From Balneola sp. (GTDB lineage: Bacteria > Bacteroidota > Rhodothermia > Balneolales > Balneolaceae): a DNA stretch of 64,000 nucleotides. Of the stretch, positions 43,713 through 52,344 are shown piece by piece; position 1 is the stretch's first letter, and every line of letters begins with the position of its first letter. The stretch is taken from contig RHLJ01000001.1 in NCBI GenBank assembly GCA_003712055.1, forward strand, positions 248,001 to 312,000, read 5' to 3'. The notes below the pieces were generated by a model that saw only the letters and a list, made by a program, of their open reading frames with translations, made no database searches and had not been told where the DNA came from. The translations under genes were made by a program, and so were the position numbers.

Positions 43713-44789
43713 TTATCGCTCAGAACTAGAATTTTCAGCATCTCTTGCCCTTTTAATCCGGTACTGTTCTCTTAGCCATCTTCTCCACTTCGCACTCTCT
43801 ACCTGATGCTCTTCAAAGGTTTCGGTAAAAATATGGCCACCCTCCGGATTAGCAACCATATAGATATAGTTATGTTCTTCAGGAAATAGCGTCGCTTTTA
43901 TTGTTGAAAGACTAGGGTTTGTTACCGGCCCCGGAGGAAGCCCTCTATTGAGATAAGTATTGAAAGGGTGTTCGAATTCGTAATCCTCAAAGAGTAGCCT
44001 CCTTCGCTCTCCAATTGCAAAATTCACAGTTGGATCGGCTTGTAAACGCATCCTTTGATTCAAACGGTTCCAGTATAACCCACTAATTACAGCCTTCTCC
44101 TCTTCCAGATTAGCCTCCCATTCCACAATAGATGCCATAGTTAAAACATCCTGAATAGAATACCCTAATGCATCGGTTGAATCCGAATATACATCAATAA
44201 CTGTGGACTCAAATTCTCTCAAAACTCTTCGTACTAGCTCCTTAGGTGTACTTGTCCAATAGATTCGATATGTCTCCGGAAGCATCCTTCCAAATAGTTC
44301 TTCAGTGGTTAGTCCGAGTTCATCCAAAAAAAGAGAGTCTTGAAATATGTCCAGCATGTCTTCTTCATTTATCGATACCTGATTAGAAACTGACAAGGCA
44401 AAACGTTCTTTCGTGATACCGGGCAGAATTACAACCGGTACCGGATCCTGGATTCCACGAGACAGCTTTGAGAGAAATACCTCATAAGAGTAGTATCCGT
44501 TGATTTCATAATTACCGCGCTGGAATGTACGCCATCCAAGAATGCGGGAAGCCCATCTCAATTCCTGCTGATCGTAATCTACATTTAAGGAGTCTAACGA
44601 TTCAATGAGTCCTTCAAGGTTCGTTCGTTGATCGACTTTCAGATAGGTAGTATCCTCAAAAAGTAAGGCGTTTTCCGATGTCAATCGAAGCTGTCGTGAA
44701 GCAATGGTTGCCAATACAACGATTAGGAAAAAGCTAATCGTAACGAGTAGGTCATTTTTTTGTAATGAAAATGTAGCACTGAAATTCAT
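43713..44789 (-). CDS. mltG: Endolytic murein transglycosylase MltG
   Basis: A 358-residue inner-membrane lytic transglycosylase that cleaves nascent glycan strands. It has an N-terminal membrane anchor at about residues 13-31 (LLVTISFFLIVVLATIASR), a LysM-like region, and the YceG catalytic domain with ASIVEWEANLEEEKAVISGLYWNRL (catalytic Glu), MRLQADPTVNFAIG, PFNTYLNRGLPPGPVTNPS and a C-terminal YMVANPEGGHIFTETFEEH. Length and motif order are normal. It is a single gene. Confidence 0.94.
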   Translation of the reverse strand: MNFSATFSLQKNDLLVTISFFLIVVLATIASRQLRLTSENALLFEDTTYLKVDQRTNLEGLIESLDSLNVDYDQQELRWASRILGWRTFQRGNYEINGYYSYEVFLSKLSRGIQDPVPVVILPGITKERFALSVSNQVSINEEDMLDIFQDSLFLDELGLTTEELFGRMLPETYRIYWTSTPKELVRRVLREFESTVIDVYSDSTDALGYSIQDVLTMASIVEWEANLEEEKAVISGLYWNRLNQRMRLQADPTVNFAIGERRRLLFEDYEFEHPFNTYLNRGLPPGPVTNPSLSTIKATLFPEEHNYIYMVANPEGGHIFTETFEEHQVESAKWRRWLREQYRIKRARDAENSSSER

Positions 44790-44949
44790 TTTTTAAGATA
44801 TCAATTATCTAAAAAAATGAATAATCGTCATAATAGCCAGATTTGTAAAAAAGAATAAGACGTGCGAAACAAAGAAAGTATGAAAGCGTAACCCGCCTCC
44901 GAAGAGCAAACGAGCTTTTGGATGCTGCGAAGCACCAAATGCCCTAAAG

Positions 44950-44988
44950 AAAAAACCCGAACTTTGACCGGTTCGGGTTTCTTTTTTT
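44950..44988. terminator. Rho-independent terminator-like hairpin
   Basis: The stem aacccgaac / gttcgggtt with an 8-nt loop is flanked by A-run on the left and T-run on the right, so it could act in either direction. It lies in the 380-bp gap 44790-45169. The segment 44857-44945 just left of it is unusually GC-rich for the region but I recognise no gene in it. Confidence 0.7.
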
Positions 44989-45032
44989 AAGACAAAAAAG
45001 ACTTTGACAAGAGTTTGATATAAGTTTAATTG

Positions 45033-45126
45033 TCATTTCGCATCCTCCAACTGGGGGTGAGAAATCTAAAAATTACTGTAAAAGCTATTCTTAGATTTCT
45101 AAGTCGCTCGCTCCTTCGAAATAACA
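45033..45126. repeat. Palindromic intergenic repeat, family D
   Basis: Ends gtcatttcg / cgaaataac, with inner arms gaaatctaa / ttagatttc and a small tcctccaactgggggtga hairpin. It has the same plan as the other GTCAT families. It lies about 45 bp after the end of the outer-membrane protein gene. Confidence 0.6.
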
Positions 45127-45169
45127 AGCAAAAATTTAGGCTCAGTATTTATTTTCTCGAATCACTTTT

Positions 45170-46546
45170 TTAGAAAGTAGGATTCAATCGAATCCAAACT
45201 GCGGTAAGACCGCCTGAATCAGACAGAGGTTTTGCAAATTCAAGCCTAAACATATCTCCTCCTACTCCAAAACCTACATTGTGAGTAAACTCCGAAACTG
45301 CAAAATTTTCGAAGCCAATGGTTGGATCTGATTCAGTTATGAGTCGATTATTAAATTCAGCCCATCCTGAATCCATAAAGAGAGAGACATAAAAACCATC
45401 TAGCTCAAAGAATCCAAAATCAAGATCAGAAGTGCGGCCAAAAACCAGTTCTGCATTACTAAGTACCATCGTATTGCCCTGAATATCTTTATAATCAGTT
45501 GCTCTCATTGTTCCTATCCCCCCCAGAGCGAATTGTTTGAAAGCAGGAGCTTCGCCGGTAATTGCTCCTCCCATCAATCTCCATTTCAAAAAAGTAGATC
45601 TGTCTAAACGAAATATGGTATTAGATTGGGCTATGAATTTATTGAATTCAAAGTCGTTATTATTTCCGTCGTAGTTACCGATCTCTCCACGAAAAACTAA
45701 GCTGGTTGTGAAGTTTCTCGAATATTGATAAAGCCTGGGATTAATATTTAAGCTTAATCCTATACTTTGGTGAAATATCTCATCCGCACTTGGATCAATA
45801 GCCGGATTAAGTCGTTCAATATTTCCATCTCCATAAATGTTATAACCCGTAATTGCATCTACTGAATTAAATGTATCTGTGTTGTAACTCACACCTAGAT
45901 AGGTAAAATCGAAGGCACGGATAGAACCATAAAAACTATATCCCTCAGCTTTATAATAGTCATGAAAATCATATCCCAAGACTAAACTTGAAATAGTATT
46001 TTCTGTAAGCCCGGTTCTCCAACTATCTTCAGTAGTTACGATATTATGGATGTCAGCTCCAAGCACGACCTTACGACCAATTGGCTTTTCTAATCCTAAT
46101 TGATATTGCCATTCTTCTCTACCAATTGAATAACCACCAAGAGCCTGAACTTCGAAACCATAAATGTCAGTAAAATTGTGGGTGAAATCTTCAAACTCGG
46201 TATCTACTCCAATAAAAAGGCTGTTAACTCGATTATAGTGAATAGCCTGAACCGAAGGTGAAAAGCCATAGATTGCTGGATTCGGGCCTATATTAGAAAA
46301 GAAATCAAATTCGTTGTCCACACCTTCATCATGGTAATAACGGTAACGTGTGTGATAACTTCTTCTGTTTTGATTTCTCTTCTTCTTGTAATCATATGTT
46401 AACCGGCAATTGCAATGCCAGTCCCAATCCCAATCACTAGAGTAAATAAGTTTCATCCCTTCTTTATTTGCCCTCCTTTCCTGGGCTGAAGAAATAGTGA
46501 TTAAAAAAATACTTAGAAGAGCCGGAAGTAAAATTTTTTTCATCAT
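45170..46546 (-). CDS. Outer-membrane beta-barrel protein (surface-antigen D15-like)
   Basis: About 458 residues with a signal peptide (MMKKILLPALLSIFLITISSAQ). The start is set at ATG 46546; the frame is open to 46576, and ATG 46543 is equally possible. The rest is beta-rich with aromatic-ended strands, the ALGGIGTMRATDYKDIQGNTMVLSNAELVFG segment seen in Omp85-type C-terminal barrels, and a final Phe (WIRLNPTF). No POTRA domain is visible. It is probably a ShlB/D15-like barrel or a surface-antigen relative of unknown function. A short basic-tyrosine stretch (YDYKKKRNQNRRSYHTRYRYY) follows the signal. Confidence 0.7.
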   Translation of the reverse strand: MMKKILLPALLSIFLITISSAQERRANKEGMKLIYSSDWDWDWHCNCRLTYDYKKKRNQNRRSYHTRYRYYHDEGVDNEFDFFSNIGPNPAIYGFSPSVQAIHYNRVNSLFIGVDTEFEDFTHNFTDIYGFEVQALGGYSIGREEWQYQLGLEKPIGRKVVLGADIHNIVTTEDSWRTGLTENTISSLVLGYDFHDYYKAEGYSFYGSIRAFDFTYLGVSYNTDTFNSVDAITGYNIYGDGNIERLNPAIDPSADEIFHQSIGLSLNINPRLYQYSRNFTTSLVFRGEIGNYDGNNNDFEFNKFIAQSNTIFRLDRSTFLKWRLMGGAITGEAPAFKQFALGGIGTMRATDYKDIQGNTMVLSNAELVFGRTSDLDFGFFELDGFYVSLFMDSGWAEFNNRLITESDPTIGFENFAVSEFTHNVGFGVGGDMFRLEFAKPLSDSGGLTAVWIRLNPTF

Positions 46547-46603
46547 GATGGTAGCTATAAAGTTGAGTCTCAACAACGCTTACACTGATAAAAAAAGGAA
46601 AGG

Positions 46604-46906
46604 TTACAAAGTTTTATTTCTGGCAAAAAGGCGTTCAAAACCATGATATGGCTTTAGTGGAATTAACTCAAAACTTATCAATCCTTTTTCAACTAGTGGC
46701 AATGTTGCCAAATATTTTTCTGCATCAGCAAGATCCTTGCATTCAAGAATTAAAACTGCTTCCGGCTTATCATCCCGAAAGTACATTTCACGAATAATCC
46801 CCTCTCTATACAATTTCCAGCCCTGTAAAGCTTCTGCTCTCAAATGAGGCACAAAATCTCTTTTATCAAGACCTGGTGTTTCTCTTTCAATGGCAATGAT
46901 CCGCAT
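46604..46906 (-). CDS. Dimeric alpha-beta barrel (muconolactone isomerase-like) small protein
   Basis: A 100-residue cytosolic protein with the layout of muconolactone isomerase/YCII-type dimeric barrels: RIIAIERETPG strand, a helix (DFVPHLRAEALQGWKLYREGII), REMYFRDDKPEAVLILEC, then the typical DLADAEKYLATLPLVEKGLISFELIPLKPY ending. In this superfamily such proteins are small isomerases, monooxygenases or binding proteins; no catalytic residues are assigned. The start is one base after the stop of the SpoIIE phosphatase, so the two are coupled. Confidence 0.7.
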   Translation of the reverse strand: MRIIAIERETPGLDKRDFVPHLRAEALQGWKLYREGIIREMYFRDDKPEAVLILECKDLADAEKYLATLPLVEKGLISFELIPLKPYHGFERLFARNKTL

Positions 46907-46907
46907 T

Positions 46908-48962
46908 TCACTTGGCTTTTAAAATGACAATGGTAACATCATCTTCCTGATTCACTTTTCCTTTCCAATGGTCCCTCAAAGCAATTAGCTCTTTAAGAAT
47001 AGATTCAGAAGATTGTGACGAAATCTCTGATAGCCTTTGCTTAATCCTATCCATCCCTAACTGTTCTCTTTTGCGATTGAATAACTCCATTAATCCATCG
47101 CTAAACAGAACAAAAACATCTCCAGTCTCCAGTTCTACATCCAACGATTTGTAAGGAAAATCAATACTACTTCCCAATGGCATGGCTTTTAAAAGTACTT
47201 CCGAGATAGAATTATTCTGCTTTGAGTATAACAAAGCAGGTGGCATACCAGCAGATGTAAATTCAATACTTCTTTCTCTGCACCGAAGTAACGTCATCCC
47301 CATATACATCATCCTTACATTCATGTTTTTAATACCGGATGACATCTTCCTGATCAAATCAATATTACCATTTTCATTTACTAATGAATGAAAATAGCTT
47401 TTAGCTGTAGCTACCATAATGCCAGCTTTCATTCCATGCCCAGTGGCATCACCTAAAGCTATGGTAAGCTCTCCACTTTTTGATAAACTGAAATCATAAT
47501 AATCTCCTCCTACTTCCTGGGAAGGCTCCATAAAAGCTGTTATTTCCCAAAACTCCGTCTCAGGAATTTCGGTTGGGAGCATAGATACCTGAAGCGCCCT
47601 AGCCTCCTCTAACTCAGCAGTTTTACGTTCATTCTCCCTCTCTAAAAACTTCTGCTCTATCTCTTTTGCTTTACTTCTTCGTTCCTGTTCTACTGACCTT
47701 TCTGAAAGGTGCTTTACTTCAAGATATTTGTATTCCAATCGGATTTGAGCCTTTGCAAAATCGCGAACCAAATATGTAGATAGGGAAATCATGAAAAATA
47801 CAGAAGGAAACAGGTGCTGGATTAAGTAGAACTTTTCAGTGATTAAATCATTCATGGAAACCAGGCTGATTAGAACCCAAGCAAAGAAAAGGATGGTGCC
47901 CCACAATGGAATACTCACCTGCTCTTTTTTACCCATTTGAACCTTAATAAGACTTCGCAAAAACTCAATTAATACAAGTGTGGAAAATCCTGAGTATAAG
48001 ATTGGAAATTCATATTCAGTAAATAACTTACCGGCAATAAGTAAAATCCCAAGTAGCAGAAAGATGATTAGCTGCTTTGGAGTTGTATTTTTGTGAAAGG
48101 AATATCCGAACTTCAACAAGCCTATATGAGCGATTAGCCAGCTTAGATACAACCCTTTTTGAAGTGAAAGAATAAAGTCTGGAGAAGTTGAAAAAGAGCC
48201 TGCATTCCAAATCACTGAAAATACCGCTACAGAAGATACAGTGATTACGAAGTAGAGGTTTTTCTCTCCGGCAGGATAAAAAATCAAGAATAAAAAATGG
48301 ACTAGAGTGATTGCAATGAGAACCCCAATCAGAGACACAGTTACCCAATAGTGATTACCTGCCAACTCAGTTATTTCGTTTACATCATACCTACTAATCG
48401 ATAATAAAAAGCCTGGCTTGAGCCCATATTTTAAATAGTTAGCAGCTTCATGATTGCTATATCTTACAGATAAGAAATGAACGCCAGCTGTATCAAACTC
48501 AAAAACTACGTAAGGAGTCTTACTTGAGGCAACATGATCTTCTTTTTGCCTTGAAAAACTTCCTTCCTGAATAAGAAGTTTTTCATTTAAGTATATCTGA
48601 GAGGCACCATTATGAGTTTTAAGAGAGAGTTTAAGTTGCTGCCCTATTAAGGTTGAGTCAACTTCTATTTGTACTTTGAACCACCCATATCCATTCCAGT
48701 CCAATGCATCTACATGTTGTTCATCCAATAACGTAGATACTTCTTCCCAACCCGAGAAATCAAAATTAGTATCAATCCAGCTGAAATTATCATCTGATAT
48801 AGCCTTCCATCCTCTTATTAATTCTAATTCCCCAATTTGATTGAGTGTAAGATTTGTAAGTCGGGTCTGGGCTTGGGTAGCTCCTGTATGACTAGCTGTA
48901 ATTGCTACCAACACAGATAGAGCTAATAAAGATGATATTTTTAAAAAAACCTTTTTCAACAC
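46908..48962 (-). CDS. 7TMR-DISM-type membrane sensor with SpoIIE/PP2C phosphatase
   Basis: About 684 residues. A signal peptide (KKVFLKISSLLALSVLVAITASHTGATQAQ) is followed by a galactose-binding-like sensor region (about 30-200: WKAISDDNFSWIDTNFDFSGWEEVST, WFKVQIEVDS), some seven membrane helices (about 215-400), a coiled coil, and a SpoIIE domain with EVGGDYYDFSLSKSGELTIALGDATGHGMKAGIMVATAKSYF binding Mn/Mg. It likely dephosphorylates an anti-anti-sigma factor or similar partner in response to an external signal. No ATG fits; GTG 48962, TTG 48959 and TTG 48989 are candidates. It is coupled to the small dimeric-barrel gene. Confidence 0.87.
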   Translation of the reverse strand: MLKKVFLKISSLLALSVLVAITASHTGATQAQTRLTNLTLNQIGELELIRGWKAISDDNFSWIDTNFDFSGWEEVSTLLDEQHVDALDWNGYGWFKVQIEVDSTLIGQQLKLSLKTHNGASQIYLNEKLLIQEGSFSRQKEDHVASSKTPYVVFEFDTAGVHFLSVRYSNHEAANYLKYGLKPGFLLSISRYDVNEITELAGNHYWVTVSLIGVLIAITLVHFLFLIFYPAGEKNLYFVITVSSVAVFSVIWNAGSFSTSPDFILSLQKGLYLSWLIAHIGLLKFGYSFHKNTTPKQLIIFLLLGILLIAGKLFTEYEFPILYSGFSTLVLIEFLRSLIKVQMGKKEQVSIPLWGTILFFAWVLISLVSMNDLITEKFYLIQHLFPSVFFMISLSTYLVRDFAKAQIRLEYKYLEVKHLSERSVEQERRSKAKEIEQKFLERENERKTAELEEARALQVSMLPTEIPETEFWEITAFMEPSQEVGGDYYDFSLSKSGELTIALGDATGHGMKAGIMVATAKSYFHSLVNENGNIDLIRKMSSGIKNMNVRMMYMGMTLLRCRERSIEFTSAGMPPALLYSKQNNSISEVLLKAMPLGSSIDFPYKSLDVELETGDVFVLFSDGLMELFNRKREQLGMDRIKQRLSEISSQSSESILKELIALRDHWKGKVNQEDDVTIVILKAK

Positions 48963-49000
48963 TTGAATATAAAGCACCAATAATACCAACCAAATATCAT

Positions 49001-49552
49001 TTAGTTACTATTAGCTTTAGAAAATATCTGAATTAAAAACTGAATATGTTCATTCAGTTCCTTTCCAATCAACTTAGCACCTTTTGTAATATCCTCGCGG
49101 GGTACATTAGCAGCAAAATTCAAGGTTTTTAATTTTTTGGTCACCGATTTTACTTTCATTCCATCGAAGCTGGTTGGTCTCATTAATGAGACGGCGTGCA
49201 TGAAACCGGAAAGCTCATCACATGCAAATAAATATCGCTCTATCTCACTTTCAGGTTGCTTACCAGTTCTTTCTGGTGCATGAGCTTTTATTGCCTCAAG
49301 AACAGCTTGAGGATATTCAAATTCCGGAAGAATCTCATTAATCGCTTTGTTGGGGTGTTCATCAGGAAATTTTTCCCAGTCGAGATCATGAAGTAAACCG
49401 GCTGCCCACCATTCTTCTACTTCTTTAGGGTCTTTTTGAAGACTTAATGCATAAGCTTCCATTGCCTGAGCTACCATCTTCGAATGATGTCTTAGACTTT
49501 CCCCGTCAATGTATTTTTCAAGTAATTCTGAACTGAATTGTCTTGATCTCAT
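49001..49552 (-). CDS. HD-domain hydrolase
   Basis: A 183-residue cytosolic protein with an HD phosphohydrolase fold: SLRHHSKMVAQAMEAYA (first His), WWAAGLLHDLDWEKFP (HD pair) and LEAIKAHAPERTGKQPESEIERYLFACDELSGF (later His and Asp ligands). Proteins of this HDIG-like subfamily are metal-dependent phosphohydrolases with uncertain substrates. It lies 11 bp upstream of the open frame of the SpoIIE gene on the same strand and may be cotranscribed with it. Confidence 0.82.
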   Translation of the reverse strand: MRSRQFSSELLEKYIDGESLRHHSKMVAQAMEAYALSLQKDPKEVEEWWAAGLLHDLDWEKFPDEHPNKAINEILPEFEYPQAVLEAIKAHAPERTGKQPESEIERYLFACDELSGFMHAVSLMRPTSFDGMKVKSVTKKLKTLNFAANVPREDITKGAKLIGKELNEHIQFLIQIFSKANSN

Positions 49553-49681
49553 ATAAAATTTTTGTTGGTTACTTTTTGATTAGTTAAAATAAAGTATTGC
49601 TTAAAGGGCGTTAGAATTAGTATAAAAAAACACTCTTATATTTTTTTGGAGAATAATAAATAGACAAATGAAGTATCAACT

Positions 49682-50065
49682 ATGAAAAAAGTATTTTTAC
49701 CTCTTCTCTTTTTGTTTTTTGGGCTCACAAATTGCATAAATAATGTAGAAGATAATACAGGAGAAGAACAATCAGGTATTAGTTATGCGCAGGATGTACA
49801 ACCAATCTTTAATGATAGATGTGTAGTTTGCCACGGAGCCAGCGGAGGAGTAAATCTTTCTACCTATGCAGCTTTAGATAACAGCGTAGGCAATTTATAT
49901 GGAACAGATGTACTTGTTCCGGGAAATGCTGAAGCAAGTGGCTTATATGATAAGCTACTACCTACCCCTCGACTTGGAACAAGAATGCCTCAAGGTGGAG
50001 CTTTGTCAGGAGATGAAATCGAAACTATCCGCGCCTGGATTAATGAAGGCGCCCTAAATAATTAA
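49682..50065 (+). CDS. Lipoprotein c-type cytochrome (planctomycete-type Cyt c)
   Basis: A 127-residue lipoprotein; lipobox LTNC at Cys19. The domain begins ISYAQDVQPIFNDRCVVCHGASGGVNL, with one CxxCH heme site (CVVCH) and the QPIF..RC context of planctomycete-type cytochrome c domains; the distal Met ligand is likely in GTRMPQGG. It is probably an electron carrier on the periplasmic side. It leads an operon with a YceI-like and a DUF5777 protein (gaps of 3 bp and overlap of 4 bp). Confidence 0.87.
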   Translation: MKKVFLPLLFLFFGLTNCINNVEDNTGEEQSGISYAQDVQPIFNDRCVVCHGASGGVNLSTYAALDNSVGNLYGTDVLVPGNAEASGLYDKLLPTPRLGTRMPQGGALSGDEIETIRAWINEGALNN

Positions 50066-50068
50066 GTC

Positions 50069-50614
50069 ATGAAAAGAGTCATAATTACGTTCTTAGCAGG
50101 AATTCTGATTTCGCTGAATATCAGTGCTCAATCTTATTATACAGAAGAAGGAAAAGCTGTTTTCAAATCCAAAGTGCCCCTTCATAATTTTACTGGTACT
50201 TCTGAAAATTTAGTCGGTATGATTAAGATGGAAGATATGTCTGTTGATTTTTACCTGGACTTGGAAACACTCGATACTGGAAATGGAAAGAGAGATAAGG
50301 ATATGAAACTTACCCTGGAAACAGATAAGCATCCTTTTGGTGAATTCTTTGGAAACATTACTACTGATTTTGATCCTGAGTCATCTGAGGAACAAGATGT
50401 AAGTGTAGTCGGGAATTTTACTATCCATGGAATTACCCAGGAGGTTGAAATTGATGGCTCTTTGACGGTCACAGATGATGGATTACTTGTAAAAGCGGCG
50501 TGGATCCTTAACCTTGAGGATTACGAAATCAAGCCTCCAAAACTACTCTTTGTTAAAGTAGATGAAAATCAGGAAATAGAAATTGAAGCATTACTTAAAC
50601 CAACTGACGAATGA
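50069..50614 (+). CDS. YceI-family periplasmic lipid-binding protein
   Basis: A 181-residue exported protein with signal peptide (MKRVIITFLAGILISLNISAQ). The lipocalin-like YceI fold shows as AVFKSKVPLHNFTGTSENLVGMIKM, FYLDLETLDTGNGKRDKDMK, FGEFFGNIT and NFTIHGITQEVEIDGSLTV. YceI proteins bind polyisoprenoids or similar amphiphiles in the periplasm and are often linked to respiratory or cytochrome functions. It is cotranscribed with the upstream cytochrome and overlaps the following DUF5777 gene by four bases (ATGA). Confidence 0.9.
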   Translation: MKRVIITFLAGILISLNISAQSYYTEEGKAVFKSKVPLHNFTGTSENLVGMIKMEDMSVDFYLDLETLDTGNGKRDKDMKLTLETDKHPFGEFFGNITTDFDPESSEEQDVSVVGNFTIHGITQEVEIDGSLTVTDDGLLVKAAWILNLEDYEIKPPKLLFVKVDENQEIEIEALLKPTDE

Positions 50615-51492
50615 TTGTAAAAAAAGTAAGTCTATCACTCCTACTAATACTATTCGTTGGCATTGAGTTAACGAACGCTCAAATGCAACGTACCCGAGCC
50701 GTTAAAGATGGGCCTGTAGATGAACTCTTTTTGATTGGGTCAGTAGCGGGCACAAGTACAGTAACTAATTTGGAGGCCAATAATCTCAATAGCCTGATCA
50801 TGCACAATTTCGGGCTTATAAGTAGTGGAATTGAAGACTTTTATGGACTAGACCAGGGCGCTGCTGTTCGTTTGGGAATAGATTACGGTATCACTGATAA
50901 ACTATCTGTGGGTATTGGAAGAACAAGTATTGAGGACAATGTTGACTTACGTTTTAAGTACACCCTGATGCGGCAGCTTAAGTCGGACAAAGTTCCTGTT
51001 GAAGTAGCTATCAAAGGAGATGTGGGAATTAACACTCAAAAGAACAGAATCTTTGATGATTTCACACTCCAGGAACGACTGAACTATTTCGCATCGGTTA
51101 TGGTAGCCCGACAATTCAATGATACATTCACCTTACAGATTGCTCCTATGGTTTCTCATTTTAATACCGTTGTAATTGAAACGGTAGGTCAGCCTCAACC
51201 AGAACATACTCATTATGCCCTGGGATTTGCGGGTAGGCTGAAGCTTGGGGTAAGAAACTCCCTAACTTTTGAGTATATCCCTGTTCTTGGAGATCGGACT
51301 GAAGGAACTGAAAATCATATGGCCATTGGCTATGAAATTGAAACCGGAGGGCACGTATTCCAAATGTTCCTAATGTCGGGACAATGGTTTACTGAGCAAC
51401 ACTTGATAGCCAGAAATACCACCGACTTTTTTGCTGGTGATTTTCGGCTTGGATTCAATGTGAACAGGGTGTTCAGTCTCGGAAAAAAATAA
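50611..51492 (+). CDS. DUF5777 family beta-barrel protein
   Basis: A 293-residue exported protein with signal peptide (MIVKKVSLSLLLILFVGIELTNAQ). The body is beta-rich with LFLIGSVAGTSTVTNLEANNLNSLIMHNFGLI, QGAAVRLGIDYGITDKLSVGIGR and later barrel-like strands, matching DUF5777, an uncharacterised Bacteroidota family. It likely forms an outer-membrane barrel. In other genomes I associate DUF5777 with YceI and cytochrome genes, consistent with the operon here, though function is unknown. Its stop codon touches the start of an inverted-repeat element. Confidence 0.85.
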   Translation: MIVKKVSLSLLLILFVGIELTNAQMQRTRAVKDGPVDELFLIGSVAGTSTVTNLEANNLNSLIMHNFGLISSGIEDFYGLDQGAAVRLGIDYGITDKLSVGIGRTSIEDNVDLRFKYTLMRQLKSDKVPVEVAIKGDVGINTQKNRIFDDFTLQERLNYFASVMVARQFNDTFTLQIAPMVSHFNTVVIETVGQPQPEHTHYALGFAGRLKLGVRNSLTFEYIPVLGDRTEGTENHMAIGYEIETGGHVFQMFLMSGQWFTEQHLIARNTTDFFAGDFRLGFNVNRVFSLGKK

Positions 51493-51688
51493 TTAACGCG
51501 AATTCGGGATAGGAAACTTTATAAAAGTACTTAAGTAGCTTTTTAAGTCATTCCTGCGCATGCAGGAATCTAAATCTAGCTTTTAAAAGTAGAACCTTGG
51601 TTCTAATCTAATTCCAGATTCCGGTTTTTGCAGCGGAATGACCCTCTTTAATATTTAACTCTCATTCCTATCCCGAATTCACGTTAAT
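51492..51688. repeat. Nested inverted-repeat element containing a family B repeat
   Basis: 24-bp terminal inverted repeats (attaacgcgaattcggg... at 51492-51515 and ...cccgaattcacgttaat at 51665-51688, one mismatch) enclose a family B palindrome (51547-51642). The whole 197 bp could fold as one long hairpin. It fills the gap between convergent genes, starts on the DUF5777 stop codon, and may terminate both. Confidence 0.75.
51547..51642. repeat. Palindromic intergenic repeat, family B (copy 2)
   Basis: Begins gtcattcctgcgcatgcagg and ends gcagcggaatgac. It resembles 5887-5965 but has about 17 bp of extra centre. Confidence 0.8.
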
Positions 51689-51698
51689 CAGATAATCC

Positions 51699-52040
51699 TT
51701 ATAGCAAGGATTTGATTTCCTGAGCTACTCCACGGTTATGTTGGAATGCTAGATCTTTGTGATTTACTAAATCAACAATAGTTCCAATCATACATAGCCC
51801 TGCGGTGAGAAAATAGAGAATGCCCATACCAATCTGATTAGTCAAAAATCGGTGTATACCAGCAAAACCTAATAAGCCAAGCAGACAAGTAATAAGTATC
51901 ATTTGAGGATCTTTCCGGCGAGCTCGATATGCGTTCACAAATTTTCTTATTTCATCTTCCTTCATGTCGCTAAAAAGCTTGTTAAGGTAAAGCCCCTCAT
52001 CTCCTTGAGCTTCAGGCATATAAAGCATTACTTCAGACAT
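51699..52040 (-). CDS. TM2-domain membrane protein
   Basis: A 113-residue inner-membrane protein. After a soluble N-terminus it carries the TM2 domain: MILITCLLGLLGFAGIHRFL, then IGMGILYFLTAGLCMIGTIVDLV, two helices with the G-x-H-R-F and DLV signatures. TM2 proteins are small membrane proteins of unclear function. It overlaps the DUF2752 gene by eight bases, and together they are the distal end of the Pel-like operon. Confidence 0.87.
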   Translation of the reverse strand: MSEVMLYMPEAQGDEGLYLNKLFSDMKEDEIRKFVNAYRARRKDPQMILITCLLGLLGFAGIHRFLTNQIGMGILYFLTAGLCMIGTIVDLVNHKDLAFQHNRGVAQEIKSLL

Positions 52041-52344
52041 AGTTTTTCTCCTTTAAATCCATTGTAGTTTGTTGATATAAGTTCTTCCAAATAAACAAAA
52101 TTCTGCAGATGAGCCCAACTACGACAAAAGGTCCTACAAGATGCGCTTCAAAAGATTTAATCAATTCACCTCTTGCAAAAAATGCTATCGAATGCCCTAA
52201 CCCTTCTCCCGGGCAAAAAGGCAATCCTATATGTTCTAGTAAACACCAGGTCGTGCCTTGTTCATAAGGGTTCATACTTGCCATCAATATCAAGCCAATA
52301 AGGAAAACCATCCATTCGCTATGTTTATTGACAAGCCTCATCAT
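52033..52344 (-). CDS. DUF2752 membrane protein
   Basis: A 103-residue protein with two or three hydrophobic helices. The conserved middle (LEHIGLPFCPGEGLGHSIAFFARGEL) has the CP-G-x-G motif of DUF2752. The family is often next to TM2 genes, as here. Its start overlaps the stop of the DUF2194-barrel gene by four bases (ATGA), so it is translationally coupled to the polysaccharide genes; whether it takes part in export is unknown. Confidence 0.85.
   Translation of the reverse strand: MMRLVNKHSEWMVFLIGLILMASMNPYEQGTTWCLLEHIGLPFCPGEGLGHSIAFFARGELIKSFEAHLVGPFVVVGLICRILFIWKNLYQQTTMDLKEKNYV

Noticed and set aside
44857-44945. Possible structured RNA in the gap after mltG
   Set aside because: GC-rich compared with the region but I could not identify a known RNA fold or paired arms, so no RNA gene is claimed.
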